In this document: positions 8,858 to 19,140 of the stretch, one piece after another
Layout of the letters: each line of letters begins with the position of its first letter
Position numbering within the stretch: the stretch's first letter is position 1
Assembly (NCBI RefSeq): GCF_014127105.1
Contig: NZ_CP059902.1
Location: forward strand, 2,575,001-2,639,000
DNA length: 64,000 nucleotides
DNA from: Devosia sp. MC521
GTDB lineage: Bacteria > Pseudomonadota > Alphaproteobacteria > Rhizobiales > Devosiaceae
Reading direction: 5' to 3'
Notes under the pieces: model-generated
Told to the model about the DNA's origin: nothing
Databases searched by the model: none
Seen by the model: only the letters and a program-made list of their open reading frames with translations
Translations under genes and position numbers: made by a program

Positions 8858-8882
8858 CGTCAAAAAGTCAGTTATTCTGGGC

Positions 8883-9173
8883 TTAGCGGAAGATGTGCTC
8901 GCCCTGCTCATCGATGATCTGCCGACCCTTGCTCAGAGCTAGCATAACCAGATCTTCGCGCGAGCTCATGCGGTCGGCGCGAATAAAGCGGTAGGTTTTC
9001 ACCTCGCCGCCAATTTCTTTTTCGATGGTGCCAGCGAGCTGGAGCTCTGAGCCGACCTTCATCTCAATGGCCTTGATCTTGAAGCCCTTGTAGTCTTCTT
9101 CGCCCAGCGACTTATCGCCAGCAGGCGCGGCTTCCGATTTCCCGCCACCAAATAGCTTCTTCAAGAACGACAT
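8883..9173 (-). CDS. HlyU family protein
   Basis: The 96-residue product starts MSFLKKLFGGGKSEAAP at ATG 9173, preceded by GAGGGGAG. It shows the HlyU family pattern: a short basic N-terminus, then YKGFKIKAIEMK, a central beta-rich part with RFIRADRMSSREDL, and the ending IIDEQGEHIFR. The family name comes from a Vibrio haemolysin activator annotation, but this alphaproteobacterial group lacks a recognisable helix-turn-helix and its role is unproven. It lies between the DUF2442-like gene and the 73-aa gene on the same strand. Confidence 0.85.
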   Translation of the reverse strand: MSFLKKLFGGGKSEAAPAGDKSLGEEDYKGFKIKAIEMKVGSELQLAGTIEKEIGGEVKTYRFIRADRMSSREDLVMLALSKGRQIIDEQGEHIFR

Positions 9174-9189
9174 GGGAGCTCCCCTCAAT

Positions 9190-9456
9190 CTACCGTCGCC
9201 GCAGTGGTCTCGGATGTTCGAGTTCACCGCGTTTCTCCATCTCCTCCTGCAACCACGCAGGCGAGATATCAAAATAGTTGGGCCAGATCGGCTTGCCGTT
9301 GACCAGCTCGACCTTAGCGAAGAAATTCCGATCCCGCAGAGGCTCAGTCCCCTCCCCCCGCTCAGAGAGCATGGGGGCCGCGTTGAACGTACCATAAGTG
9401 GCGTCCGAGAACGTCACCACCAGCTTGAACGGCACAACGGCCTTCAAGCTGGTCAC
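9190..9456 (-). CDS. DUF2442 domain protein
   Basis: The frame immediately downstream of rpoD encodes VTSLKAVVPFKLVVTFSD, then LRDRNFFAKVELVNGKPIW and PNYFDISPAWLQEEM. This is the DUF2442 pattern (VTFSDG..., LRDP..FF..V.L..G...WPN..D), common in small proteins of toxin-antitoxin-like or phage-like settings. The start is not certain: I use GTG 9456, giving 88 residues. No good Shine-Dalgarno is visible, so translation may be coupled to rpoD, whose stop is 31 bases upstream. The HlyU-like gene starts 17 bases after its stop. Confidence 0.65.
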   Translation of the reverse strand: MTSLKAVVPFKLVVTFSDATYGTFNAAPMLSERGEGTEPLRDRNFFAKVELVNGKPIWPNYFDISPAWLQEEMEKRGELEHPRPLRRR

Positions 9457-9487
9457 CTTCAGCCGAACCGGCTTTAGCGGAATGATC

Positions 9488-11542
<2,055 letters not shown>

Positions 11543-11734
11543 CTGCTACTCCTCGGGACCGTTGGGCACGGAGGTCCCGGCTTTGTCTTAGGTGGTGACA
11601 ACTCAAGACAAGGTAAAGGTTTGGTCACCAGACCGTTAACGGGGTGCCATACGCTGGTCCGCTATGGAGCATAGCAACGAGTGATTCGCCACAACGCAAA
11701 ATCGCGCAATTCGCCCGTAATTAGAGAATGACCT

Positions 11735-13681
11735 CTAAAAACTGCGACTTGCGCGTCCAGATAGCGAACCAAACCCTTCAATCAATGCTTCAGTGCCATC
11801 GACAGTGGTGATCTGGTTCTTGATGTCCCGCAGCCGTTCAAAGGTTTCTTCGCTCGGGTCTTCGCCCAGCGCCGCTTCTGCTGCTTTGAGCTCTCTATTT
11901 AGCTCAACTTTCTTTTTATGCAAGGCCAAGGCGTGACTCAAACCGATTTCCGCGTCCGTTGCCGCGACCTCGGTATCGACTTGCCAGACCCCCTGAATTT
12001 TTAAAATCTCATTCATCCGGTACAGTGCCGGACCATGACCACGCACACCCAAAGCGGCCCGCAAATCTTCTGCAGAAATGTCATGGTGGCGCACGACTAG
12101 CGCCAAAATGTCGCTCAAAACTTTCTGTGCAATAGTCGTCTCACAGTCGAATGCACCCAGCGCATCGAACTTATCCTCGACCAGCGAGGGGTGATTGACC
12201 AGCGTCAGAATAATAGTGGCTTCACGCGGAGTAGCATCGACAGCGGTCGCACCACTACGCACGAGGCGTGAATTGCGCAGCGTATCAGAGACCACGAGCT
12301 TAGGCGTACCGCGTGAGGGGAAACCATAGCCCCCGCTCTGACCATAGGCCGGCTTGCCACCGCCACTCCAATTTCCCTGCCGTCCCTGCTGCCGGATTGG
12401 CGCAAAGAACGCTTTCAGCTTTTCCTCAAACGCCTGCGCGTAGTGGAAGCTGACATTGGAGTCCTGAATGGATTTCGCCCGATCACGAAGTCGTGCCTGC
12501 AAGGCCGCGCGCTCTTCGGGCGCCTCTGGCACAATCCCGCCAGTCTCAATGCTCCAGATCGTGTCCGAAAGGCTGCGTGCCTTGTCGATCACATCAGCAA
12601 AAGCACCCCGCCCCTGCGCCTTGATCAAATCGTCCGGGTCTTGCCCTTCAGGCAAGGTCGCGATTTTGACCGTTTTTCCGGGCTGCAAATGCGGCAGAAC
12701 GATTTCGGCAGCGCGCTGCGCCGCCTTTTGCCCAGCCTTATCGCCGTCAAAGCACAAAACCGGCGCATCGCTCATGCGCCAGAGCAATTGCACATGCTCT
12801 TCGGTCAGCGCCGTACCGAGCGGCGCAACCGTGCCCTCAAAACCCGCTGACACCGCTGCGATAACGTCGAGATACCCCTCAACCACCACGACCGTCGCGC
12901 CTTCATAGGCCGCGCGTTTTGCTGTCTGGCCGTTGTAGAGCGTTTGCCGCTTGGAAAAGAGCTGCGTCTCCGGCGAATTGAGATATTTCGCCGGCACATC
13001 TGCGCTCATCGCCCGGCCACCAAAGGCGATCACCCGCCCTTTGAAATCGGTGATTGGAAACATCACCCGGTTGCGAAACCGATCATAGGTCAGCGGGTCG
13101 CCGTCACGACTTGTCACGAGGCCAGTATCGATCATCGCCTGCGCCGAAACCCCGTTCGCCGCCAGATGTTCTTTCAAGCCATTGCGACTGTCGGGAGCAA
13201 AACCGATACGAAACCGGCTCTGGCTCGCGGCCGACACGCCGCGCTCAAACAGATACCCCCGCGCTCGCGCACCAATATTATGCGCCAGCGCCGCCTCGAA
13301 ATACCGCGTCGCCAACTCCATCACATCGATCAACGAACGCTGTGCGGCCTCGCGACGCTCCGTGCGCTCGTCGCGCGCCGGCATCGCAACACCAGCCATG
13401 CTGGCCAGTTTTTCGACAGCCTCTGGGAAACTCATCCCTGTCTTTTCAGTGAGGAACCGGAAGTGGTCCCCACTCACGCCACAGCCAAAGCAGTGATAGA
13501 TCCCGCGACGATCGTCCGCGTGAAAACTTGGGCTCTTTTCGCCGTGGAACGGACAACAGGCCCACATATCGCCCTTGCCGGGCTGCGATTTCCGCTTATC
13601 CCAAAGCACGTGCTCGCCCACCACCTGCGTTATCGGCAGGCGCTGACGAATTTCATCCAAGAAATGATCGGAAAAGCGCAT
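11735..13681 (-). CDS. dnaG: DNA primase
   Basis: The 648-residue DnaG makes RNA primers at the replication fork. The N-terminal zinc ribbon has CPFH (Cys43, His46) and CFGC (Cys64, Cys67). The TOPRIM core shows VVVVEGYLDVI and the metal-binding CFDGDKAGQKAA. The C-terminal part is the helicase-binding domain (about 450-648). The protein is complete, at normal family length. It lies upstream of rpoD on the same strand. A 36-codon ORF starts divergently 56 bp upstream. Confidence 0.98.
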   Translation of the reverse strand: MRFSDHFLDEIRQRLPITQVVGEHVLWDKRKSQPGKGDMWACCPFHGEKSPSFHADDRRGIYHCFGCGVSGDHFRFLTEKTGMSFPEAVEKLASMAGVAMPARDERTERREAAQRSLIDVMELATRYFEAALAHNIGARARGYLFERGVSAASQSRFRIGFAPDSRNGLKEHLAANGVSAQAMIDTGLVTSRDGDPLTYDRFRNRVMFPITDFKGRVIAFGGRAMSADVPAKYLNSPETQLFSKRQTLYNGQTAKRAAYEGATVVVVEGYLDVIAAVSAGFEGTVAPLGTALTEEHVQLLWRMSDAPVLCFDGDKAGQKAAQRAAEIVLPHLQPGKTVKIATLPEGQDPDDLIKAQGRGAFADVIDKARSLSDTIWSIETGGIVPEAPEERAALQARLRDRAKSIQDSNVSFHYAQAFEEKLKAFFAPIRQQGRQGNWSGGGKPAYGQSGGYGFPSRGTPKLVVSDTLRNSRLVRSGATAVDATPREATIILTLVNHPSLVEDKFDALGAFDCETTIAQKVLSDILALVVRHHDISAEDLRAALGVRGHGPALYRMNEILKIQGVWQVDTEVAATDAEIGLSHALALHKKKVELNRELKAAEAALGEDPSEETFERLRDIKNQITTVDGTEALIEGFGSLSGRASRSF

Positions 13682-13737
13682 ATAGAGTACTTAGGGTCTA
13701 ACCCTCCGAAAGTCACGGCTCAGGATTTTGATTATAC

Positions 13738-13848
13738 ATGCGACCAATCCGCAAAACGCCAAAGCCCATGCTTGCCGCTTTAATTATCGGCCCCGTGCTG
13801 TGTGTCGTGCTGACGCTGTGGTTCGTCTGGACGCTCATCCCGGCCTAG
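13738..13848 (+). CDS. Possible 36-aa single-TM small protein
   Basis: An ATG at 13738 opens a 37-codon frame encoding a basic N-terminus (MRPIRKTPKPM) and then one continuous hydrophobic helix (LAALIIGPVLCVVLTLWFVW) ending TLIPA. AGGA lies 11 bases upstream, a weak ribosome site. The layout, positive residues first and then a single helix, is that of a small membrane protein. It sits between divergent dnaG and the convergent HdeD-like gene. It could also be chance in GC-rich DNA. Confidence 0.45.
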   Translation: MRPIRKTPKPMLAALIIGPVLCVVLTLWFVWTLIPA

Positions 13849-13872
13849 CAGGACAAGCGCCCATTGCTTCGC

Positions 13873-14433
13873 TTAAGCCTTGCTCGCCTTGTAGAGCCGC
13901 CAAGCCCAGCCAAATAGGCCAATAGCGAAGGCGATCAACAAGACACCGCCCAACATAACGCTCACCACCGCCGTCAGCATCGGGAACAGCAGGAAGACGA
14001 GCCCGAGAAGCACATAGGAAATCCCGGCCAACACCACAGGCCAAATTCGTGCGTAGCTATCGCGCTCGCGCACCACGACGACAATCTGCATCACCCCGAC
14101 CACGATGGCGACCAAGCCCACCATGGTGGACATGAATGTCACGGTCAAAATCGTCGCCAACAGCGGGCTGATCAGAACGACAATACCCAGCACCAGCGAC
14201 GCCGCATTGGCCACAACGTCAAACCAATAATTGCCGCTCTTGCCGCCCCCGAAGGTTAGGCTCCACAGGCCAAGCGCACCGTCGATCAACAACAGCGCCC
14301 CCCCAAACAGCACCAAAACAGTCAGCGCTTCGGCAGGCACCAGCAGGGCATAAACGCCCCCAACAAACATCAAGAGACCCCGCAGCGCTGTAATCAAAGC
14401 GAAGCGGCGTTTGGTTTCGGACGACACAGGCAT
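13873..14433 (-). CDS. HdeD family membrane protein
   Basis: Six hydrophobic helices fill this protein of about 186 residues, in three pairs, as in HdeD (DUF308) family proteins. The segment GGVYALLVPAEALTVLVLFG and the repeated 'glycine-leucine-proline' helices are typical. E. coli HdeD acts in acid resistance, but alphaproteobacterial homologues are uncharacterised. I prefer ATG 14433, which has GAGGGG 7 bases upstream, over ATG 14439; the difference is two residues. Confidence 0.85.
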   Translation of the reverse strand: MPVSSETKRRFALITALRGLLMFVGGVYALLVPAEALTVLVLFGGALLLIDGALGLWSLTFGGGKSGNYWFDVVANAASLVLGIVVLISPLLATILTVTFMSTMVGLVAIVVGVMQIVVVVRERDSYARIWPVVLAGISYVLLGLVFLLFPMLTAVVSVMLGGVLLIAFAIGLFGWAWRLYKASKA

Positions 14434-14622
14434 CGACATTCCCCTCTTTGACGGCTCTCCTACCGTCACCCTAACTGCGTCGCCCACGTTACGCCCATTG
14501 TGCAAGGGCGCAAGTGCGCAAGCATCAGGGGTCACGGTCCACACCAGCGGCGATTTAGCCGTTGCCCTTTACCCCCGCACATGGGATGCAGCACCCCCCC
14601 CTCCCAAACCGGTCGCCCTTTT

Positions 14623-15822
14623 ATGTCTGTGCCTCTCCTCGCGCTTTTCCTGACTGCTTTTGCTTTCGGCACAGCTGAATTCGTTATTGCCGGCCTTCTC
14701 CCCGAAGTCGCCCTCGGCCTGGATGTCTCCGTACCCGTCGCGGGCTATCTCATCTCCGGTTACGCCATCGGCATTGCCGTCCTTGGTCCGCTGCTGACGC
14801 TGGCGACCAAGAGGTTCAATCGCAAGACCACAGTTGTTGTGCTCGGCGCGCTCTTTGCCGTGGGTCAGGCGCTCTGCGCCATCGCGCCCAATTTTGAACT
14901 GCTCATGGCGGCCCGCGTCTTCGTCTCGGCGCTACACGGCGCATTCTTCGGCATGGCCTTCGTGATTTCTACCGGTCTGGTGCCGCCCGAGCGTCGCGGC
15001 TTCGCCGTTGCGCTTGTTCTCTCCGGCCTCACGGTGTCGAACGTCATCGGCGTGCCGCTGGGCACGGCCATTGGTCAGCTGTTCGATTGGCGCGCGACGT
15101 TCTGGGCTGTAGGTGCCCTCGGCCTTATCGCTTCAATCGTCATCGCCGTTTTCCTGCCCAAGACTGCGGGTTCTGAATCAACCCACTCTAGCTTTGCCCG
15201 CGAATTCAAGGCGCTCGGCCGTCAGCAGGTCTATCTGGGCCTCGCCATCGCGACCTTGGTGATGCTGGCCCAATACGCCGTCTTCACCTACATCGCTCCG
15301 CTTTATCTCGAAGTGACGCGCCTCGAGGAAGAAATGGTTCCGATCATGCTGCTGATCTACGGTGTCGGGGCCACCATCGGCGTGTTTCTGGGCGGGCGTT
15401 TGGCCGATTGGAACCTCGGCAAGTCCATTGTCCTCGTTCTTGCCGGCCAAGTGCTGCTGTTCGGGTCGCTCTATTTTGTGGCGCCCTACCCGCTCGCCAT
15501 GGGCATCACCACCTTCATTTGGGGCGGCGTCAACTTTGCCTTTGGCTCGCCCTTGCAGTCGCGCATGCTCCTCTGGGCCAATGACGCGCCAAACCTGACC
15601 TCGTCGCTGATCCCAACGGGCTTTAACGTCGGCATTGCCGTGGGCGCGATCTTATCCGCCAATCTGCTTGAGCAAGGCATGGGCTATCACAACCTGCCTT
15701 GGGTCGGCACGGTCGTCATCACGATCGCGCTTCTGCTCGCCATCATTTCTGTGGTCTGGGAAGCCAAGAGCACCAATCGCCCCCCTACTGGCGATGCCGA
15801 CACCATAATTGTTGCGCACTAA
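14623..15822 (+). CDS. MFS exporter of the DHA1 (AraJ/YdhP-like) type
   Basis: The 399-residue protein has twelve hydrophobic helices. Its first, FLTAFAFGTAEFVIAGLLPE, is diagnostic of the AraJ/PbuE/YdhP group, where GTxEFxxxGLLP is conserved. The loop with RRGFAVALVLSGLTVSNVIG (motif C region, TM5) marks it as an antiporter-type exporter. The start is ATG 14623 (MSVPLLALFLTAF); the longer in-frame extension would run through non-coding leader. No Shine-Dalgarno is obvious. Substrates of this group include purines, arabinose and drugs, and none can be assigned here. Confidence 0.88.
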   Translation: MSVPLLALFLTAFAFGTAEFVIAGLLPEVALGLDVSVPVAGYLISGYAIGIAVLGPLLTLATKRFNRKTTVVVLGALFAVGQALCAIAPNFELLMAARVFVSALHGAFFGMAFVISTGLVPPERRGFAVALVLSGLTVSNVIGVPLGTAIGQLFDWRATFWAVGALGLIASIVIAVFLPKTAGSESTHSSFAREFKALGRQQVYLGLAIATLVMLAQYAVFTYIAPLYLEVTRLEEEMVPIMLLIYGVGATIGVFLGGRLADWNLGKSIVLVLAGQVLLFGSLYFVAPYPLAMGITTFIWGGVNFAFGSPLQSRMLLWANDAPNLTSSLIPTGFNVGIAVGAILSANLLEQGMGYHNLPWVGTVVITIALLLAIISVVWEAKSTNRPPTGDADTIIVAH

Positions 15823-15914
15823 CCACAAACACTGACGAGCAAACAATTTGTCAGTTTAAATTAACACATCGTACGGACTTCCTTCCTATCTAACTCCCCT
15901 AGGGGGGCCGTACG

Positions 15915-17060
15915 ATGATCGACTTAGAGACGCTGCGCGTAGCGGTGGCCATTTCTAGCGCCTCATTGGCGATAGCTCTGGGAATTGGCTGGCACTACTC
16001 AAGAACGCAGACGTTCCTCGCCCATGGCGCACTCGGTGTCGCTGTCGTCGTCATCGGACTTACGGCTATGACGCTCATGGGTGGTCTCTACACCCCTTGG
16101 TACAATTTAACGCCCTTTTGCATCGTGCTTGTCGGCCTCAGCGGCATCTATTCGGCAACACGGCGTTTCCGCTCCGAGTCATCGAGCATCTTGCCACCCG
16201 TCGTAGCCGCAGTCAGCTCTGTGGCCCTCGCGCTTGCCCCTGCCATTGTGAACTTGTCAGGCGTCAGCGCCCTCATGCTCAACGGGGCTTCAGGGGTCAT
16301 TCTTTTGCTCTGCGCATTTGAGAGTTGGCGCGCCCGCAAAGAATCAAGACTAGCGATCACCGCCAACGCCTTTATCTACACTCTCACCGGCATTTCGTTC
16401 CTCAGCTGCTCCTACGTAATTCTGATAGAGCAGAGCTGGTATCTAACCACTATCCCCAAAAACTGGGCAGAAGACTTCAACACGGTCATGTCGCTGATCG
16501 GGGCGACGACCATTGGCGCCCTTACTCTGACCCTGCACCATGCGCGTTCCGCTGCACTGCACAAGGACGAAGCGAATACCGATCCACTAACGGGTGTCCT
16601 CAATCGACGCGCCCTTTTTAGTCGCCTAGAGGCTGTGCCGTCCTGCGAAGGTCATGCGGTCATCATGTTTGACCTCGACCATTTTAAGCAGGTCAACGAC
16701 CAATTCGGCCACGAATATGGTGACAGCGTCCTGCGCCAGTTCGCGCTCGTCCTCAAACAGCACCTTCGCAATGAAGACGCCATCGCGCGATTGGGTGGTG
16801 AAGAGTTCTGCGTCGTCGTCAAAATTGAGGGCAGAGATAACGTTCAGCAAATTGCCGACCGCATTCGGCGCGCATTCGTTGCGCTGCGCATTCCCGGTGG
16901 CCCACAAGGCAAATTCGCGACGGTCAGTATTGGCTTGGCGCTCGGTTCCCCAGAGGAAACTTTCCCTACCGCCCTCCGCCGCGCCGATGCAGCGCTATAT
17001 GAAGCAAAGCGATCCGGACGCAATCAGGTCCAGATCGCTTCACTCAGATTGGTGGCGTGA
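15915..17060 (+). CDS. Membrane diguanylate cyclase (GGDEF)
   Basis: The 381-residue protein has six to seven hydrophobic helices in residues 1-215, with no recognisable sensor fold. The C-terminal GGDEF domain starts at DPLTGVLNRRALF (about 222). Its active-site signature GGEEF is at residues 294-298, so synthesis of cyclic di-GMP is expected. An inhibitory I-site RNED (285-288) lies exactly five residues upstream, indicating product feedback. There is no EAL domain. The start is ATG 15915 behind CTAGGGGGG. The stop abuts the stop of the convergent YqeY gene with no base between. Confidence 0.93.
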   Translation: MIDLETLRVAVAISSASLAIALGIGWHYSRTQTFLAHGALGVAVVVIGLTAMTLMGGLYTPWYNLTPFCIVLVGLSGIYSATRRFRSESSSILPPVVAAVSSVALALAPAIVNLSGVSALMLNGASGVILLLCAFESWRARKESRLAITANAFIYTLTGISFLSCSYVILIEQSWYLTTIPKNWAEDFNTVMSLIGATTIGALTLTLHHARSAALHKDEANTDPLTGVLNRRALFSRLEAVPSCEGHAVIMFDLDHFKQVNDQFGHEYGDSVLRQFALVLKQHLRNEDAIARLGGEEFCVVVKIEGRDNVQQIADRIRRAFVALRIPGGPQGKFATVSIGLALGSPEETFPTALRRADAALYEAKRSGRNQVQIASLRLVA

Positions 17061-17513
17061 TTAAGCCGAAAGAGTCGAGCGAACCTGGCCGCTGACCTTA
17101 CCAAAATCGATTCGGCCCGGATAATCGGCGCGCAACTGGGCGATAACTTTGCCCATGTCCTTTGGCCCTTCGGCCCCTACGGCAGAAATTGCTGCTGTAA
17201 TTGCCGCAGCGACTTCTTCTTCTGTCAAAGGCTTAGGCAGGAACTCATTGAGAATATCAATTTCTTCCTTCTCCACGGTGGCGAGATCGGCGCGACCGGC
17301 GCCAACATAGATCGCGAAGCTCTCTTCGCGCTGCTTCACCATCTTCTGAATAATGCCCAAAACCTCGTCATTCGTGGCTGGACCCTTGCCATCACCGCGA
17401 TTTGCAATGTCACGGTCTTGCACCGCCGCATTGATTGCGCGCAATGTTGCTGTGCGGCGCTGATCACGGGCTTTAAGAGCCTGTTTCAGACCCTCGCTGA
17501 TGTCTTCGCGCAT
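17061..17513 (-). CDS. GatB/YqeY domain protein
   Basis: The start ATG 17513 (MREDISEGLKQALKARD) follows AAGGAG at a spacing of 9. The 150-residue product matches the stand-alone YqeY family, whose fold resembles the tRNA-binding tail of GatB, with the ending ITAAISAVGAEGPKDMGKVI. Its function is unknown; a role in tRNA or amidotransferase metabolism is only suggested by homology. In many alphaproteobacteria it sits between carA and dnaG. Here it is divergent from carA and separated from dnaG by four genes. Confidence 0.9.
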   Translation of the reverse strand: MREDISEGLKQALKARDQRRTATLRAINAAVQDRDIANRGDGKGPATNDEVLGIIQKMVKQREESFAIYVGAGRADLATVEKEEIDILNEFLPKPLTEEEVAAAITAAISAVGAEGPKDMGKVIAQLRADYPGRIDFGKVSGQVRSTLSA

Positions 17514-17595
17514 GTGGTTTTGGCTCCTTGCTATGCAAAATCTTGCCCCCATATAGGCATTAAAGCGCAGCTACGCCACTTGCGTTGATCGCTTT

Positions 17596-17614
17596 GGCCT
17601 TCTAAGGAAAGGCC
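17596..17614. promoter_or_regulatory. Inverted repeat in the carA leader/promoter region
   Basis: GGCCTT / AAGGCC arms around a 7-base spacer lie about 90 bases upstream of carA, between divergent carA and yqeY. It may be an operator or leader hairpin; no T-run follows. Confidence 0.3.
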
Positions 17615-17703
17615 TCAACCGACATCTTCACTGCGCGACCCGCTAGGCCCCAAGCTTAGGTCCTTGTCGCGCGACCGTATAAACCGAGCCTTGGAGACCC
17701 AAA

Positions 17704-18915
17704 GTGACCGGCTGGCAAAACACACCCGCGACCGCAGTTCTAATTCTGGCTGATGGCACGCGACTTGAAGGCCAGGGCATCGGCGCCGTCGGTCATTCGG
17801 CAGGCGAAGTTTGCTTCAACACCGCCATGACCGGCTATCAGGAAGTCCTCACCGACCCGTCCTACGCTGGCCAGATCATCACCTTCACCTTCCCGCACAT
17901 CGGCAATGTCGGCACCAACGACGAAGACATTGAAACCGTTAACATGGCTGCCCTCTCCGGCATCCGTGGTGTCGTGCTCAAGGCTGACATCACCAATCCT
18001 TCGAACTATCGCGCAGCTGAAAAGCTCGACGCATGGCTCAAGAAGCGTAACATCGTCGGCATCACCGGCATCGACACCCGCGCCCTCACTGCGTTGATCC
18101 GTGAAAACGGCATGCCGAACGGCGTGATCGCGCACGAACCATCGGGCATTTTCGACGAAGCCTCGATCAAGGCTGAACTCAACGCCTTCCCGGGTCTTGA
18201 AGGTCTCGACCTTGCCAAGGAAGTCACCACGGCTCAGACCTATCATTGGGACGAAGCCAGCTGGGAATGGAATAAGGGCTACAGCGCCCTCGAAAACCCA
18301 GACTTCCACGTCGTCGCCATCGACTTCGGCGCCAAGCGCAATATCCTGCGCTGCCTCGTTGATCAGGGTGCCAAGGTCACTGTTGTTCCGGCCACTGCAA
18401 CCGCAGCGGACGTGCTCGCCCACAATCCAGACGCAGTGTTCCTGTCGAACGGCCCCGGCGATCCGGCAGCGACTGGCGTTTACGCTGTTCCAACCATTCA
18501 GAAGCTGATGGAATCCGGCAAGCCAATGTTCGGCATCTGCCTGGGTCACCAGCTGCTCGGTCTGGCTCTTGGCGGCACCACCTCCAAGATGCATCAGGGC
18601 CACCACGGCGCGAACCATCCTGTGAAGGACCTCACCACTGGTAAGGTCGAAATCACCTCGATGAACCACGGCTTTGCTGTGGACGCCGAAAGCCTGCCTG
18701 CTGGCGTCACCCAGACCCACATCTCGCTGTTCGACAACACCAATGCTGGCCTTGCGGTTGATGGTAAGCCGATCTTCTCGGTTCAGTACCACCCAGAAGC
18801 CTCCCCAGGCCCACAGGACAGCCATTACCTCTTCACGCGCTTCCTCAACCATGTCCGCAAGCAAAAGGGCATGGCCGAGCTCCCTGAGCACCAAGCTCCT
18901 GGCGCAGCAGCGTAA
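17704..18915 (+). CDS. carA: Carbamoyl-phosphate synthase small (glutaminase) subunit
   Basis: The 403-residue CarA starts at GTG 17704 with GGAG 9 bases upstream. The N-terminal CPSase small-chain domain contains GEVCFNTAMTGYQEVLTDPS. The C-terminal class I glutamine amidotransferase domain has the nucleophile motif GICLGHQ (Cys279) and the His/Glu pair in YHPEASPGP. It releases ammonia for CarB to make carbamoyl phosphate for arginine and pyrimidines. carB lies 21 kb away in this window, so the subunits are not in one operon. A strong terminator follows. Confidence 0.98.
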   Translation: MTGWQNTPATAVLILADGTRLEGQGIGAVGHSAGEVCFNTAMTGYQEVLTDPSYAGQIITFTFPHIGNVGTNDEDIETVNMAALSGIRGVVLKADITNPSNYRAAEKLDAWLKKRNIVGITGIDTRALTALIRENGMPNGVIAHEPSGIFDEASIKAELNAFPGLEGLDLAKEVTTAQTYHWDEASWEWNKGYSALENPDFHVVAIDFGAKRNILRCLVDQGAKVTVVPATATAADVLAHNPDAVFLSNGPGDPAATGVYAVPTIQKLMESGKPMFGICLGHQLLGLALGGTTSKMHQGHHGANHPVKDLTTGKVEITSMNHGFAVDAESLPAGVTQTHISLFDNTNAGLAVDGKPIFSVQYHPEASPGPQDSHYLFTRFLNHVRKQKGMAELPEHQAPGAAA

Positions 18916-18927
18916 GACACGAAAAAA

Positions 18928-18962
18928 GAAAAACCCGGCTCCGGCCGGGTTTTTTGTTTTTG
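18928..18962 (+). terminator. Intrinsic terminator after carA
   Basis: The stem AAACCCGGC / GCCGGGTTT with loop TCCG is followed by a long T-rich run (TTTGTTTTTG). Confidence 0.92.
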
Positions 18963-18997
18963 GGCCTTTTGCATCCAGTTGAGCACAAAGCGCTGCT

Positions 18998-19050
18998 CTC
19001 ACCTCTCCCCCACGGGGAGAGGTCGGCCTCCTTAGGCCGGGTGAGGGGGC
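18998..19050. repeat. Palindromic intergenic repeat, type 1 (copy 1)
   Basis: The outer arms CTCACC / GGTGAG enclose two hairpins, CTCTCCCC-CA-CGGGGAGAG and GGCCT-cctt-AGGCC, and GGGGGC follows. The second copy at 52349-52400 keeps this cruciform with paired base changes. Confidence 0.8.
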
Positions 19051-19090
19051 CTTGGGTACCAGCACAAATCCCCCAAAAACTCGATCCAGT

Positions 19091-19123
19091 CCCTCCCCCT
19101 ATCAGGGGTAGGTTAGGTGGGGG
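19091..19123. repeat. Palindromic intergenic repeat, type 2 (copy 1)
   Basis: CCCTCCCCCTATCAGGGGTA followed by GGTTAGGTGGGGG. It shares the CCCTCCCC...GGGGAGGG...GGTGGGGG layout with copies near 43.1, 53.9, 59.4 and 61.8 kb; this copy is slightly degenerate. Confidence 0.7.
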
Positions 19124-19140
19124 TATTTACGTAACCCTGA

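Noticed and set aside
15828-15855. Hairpin ACTGAC/GTCAGT after the MFS gene as a terminator
   Set aside because: The stem has only six pairs with a 13-base loop and the T-run is poor, so the call is too weak.
17740-19065. A 441-codon frame antisense to carA
   Set aside because: It covers the carA frame and runs through its terminator and a palindromic repeat, so it is not coding.
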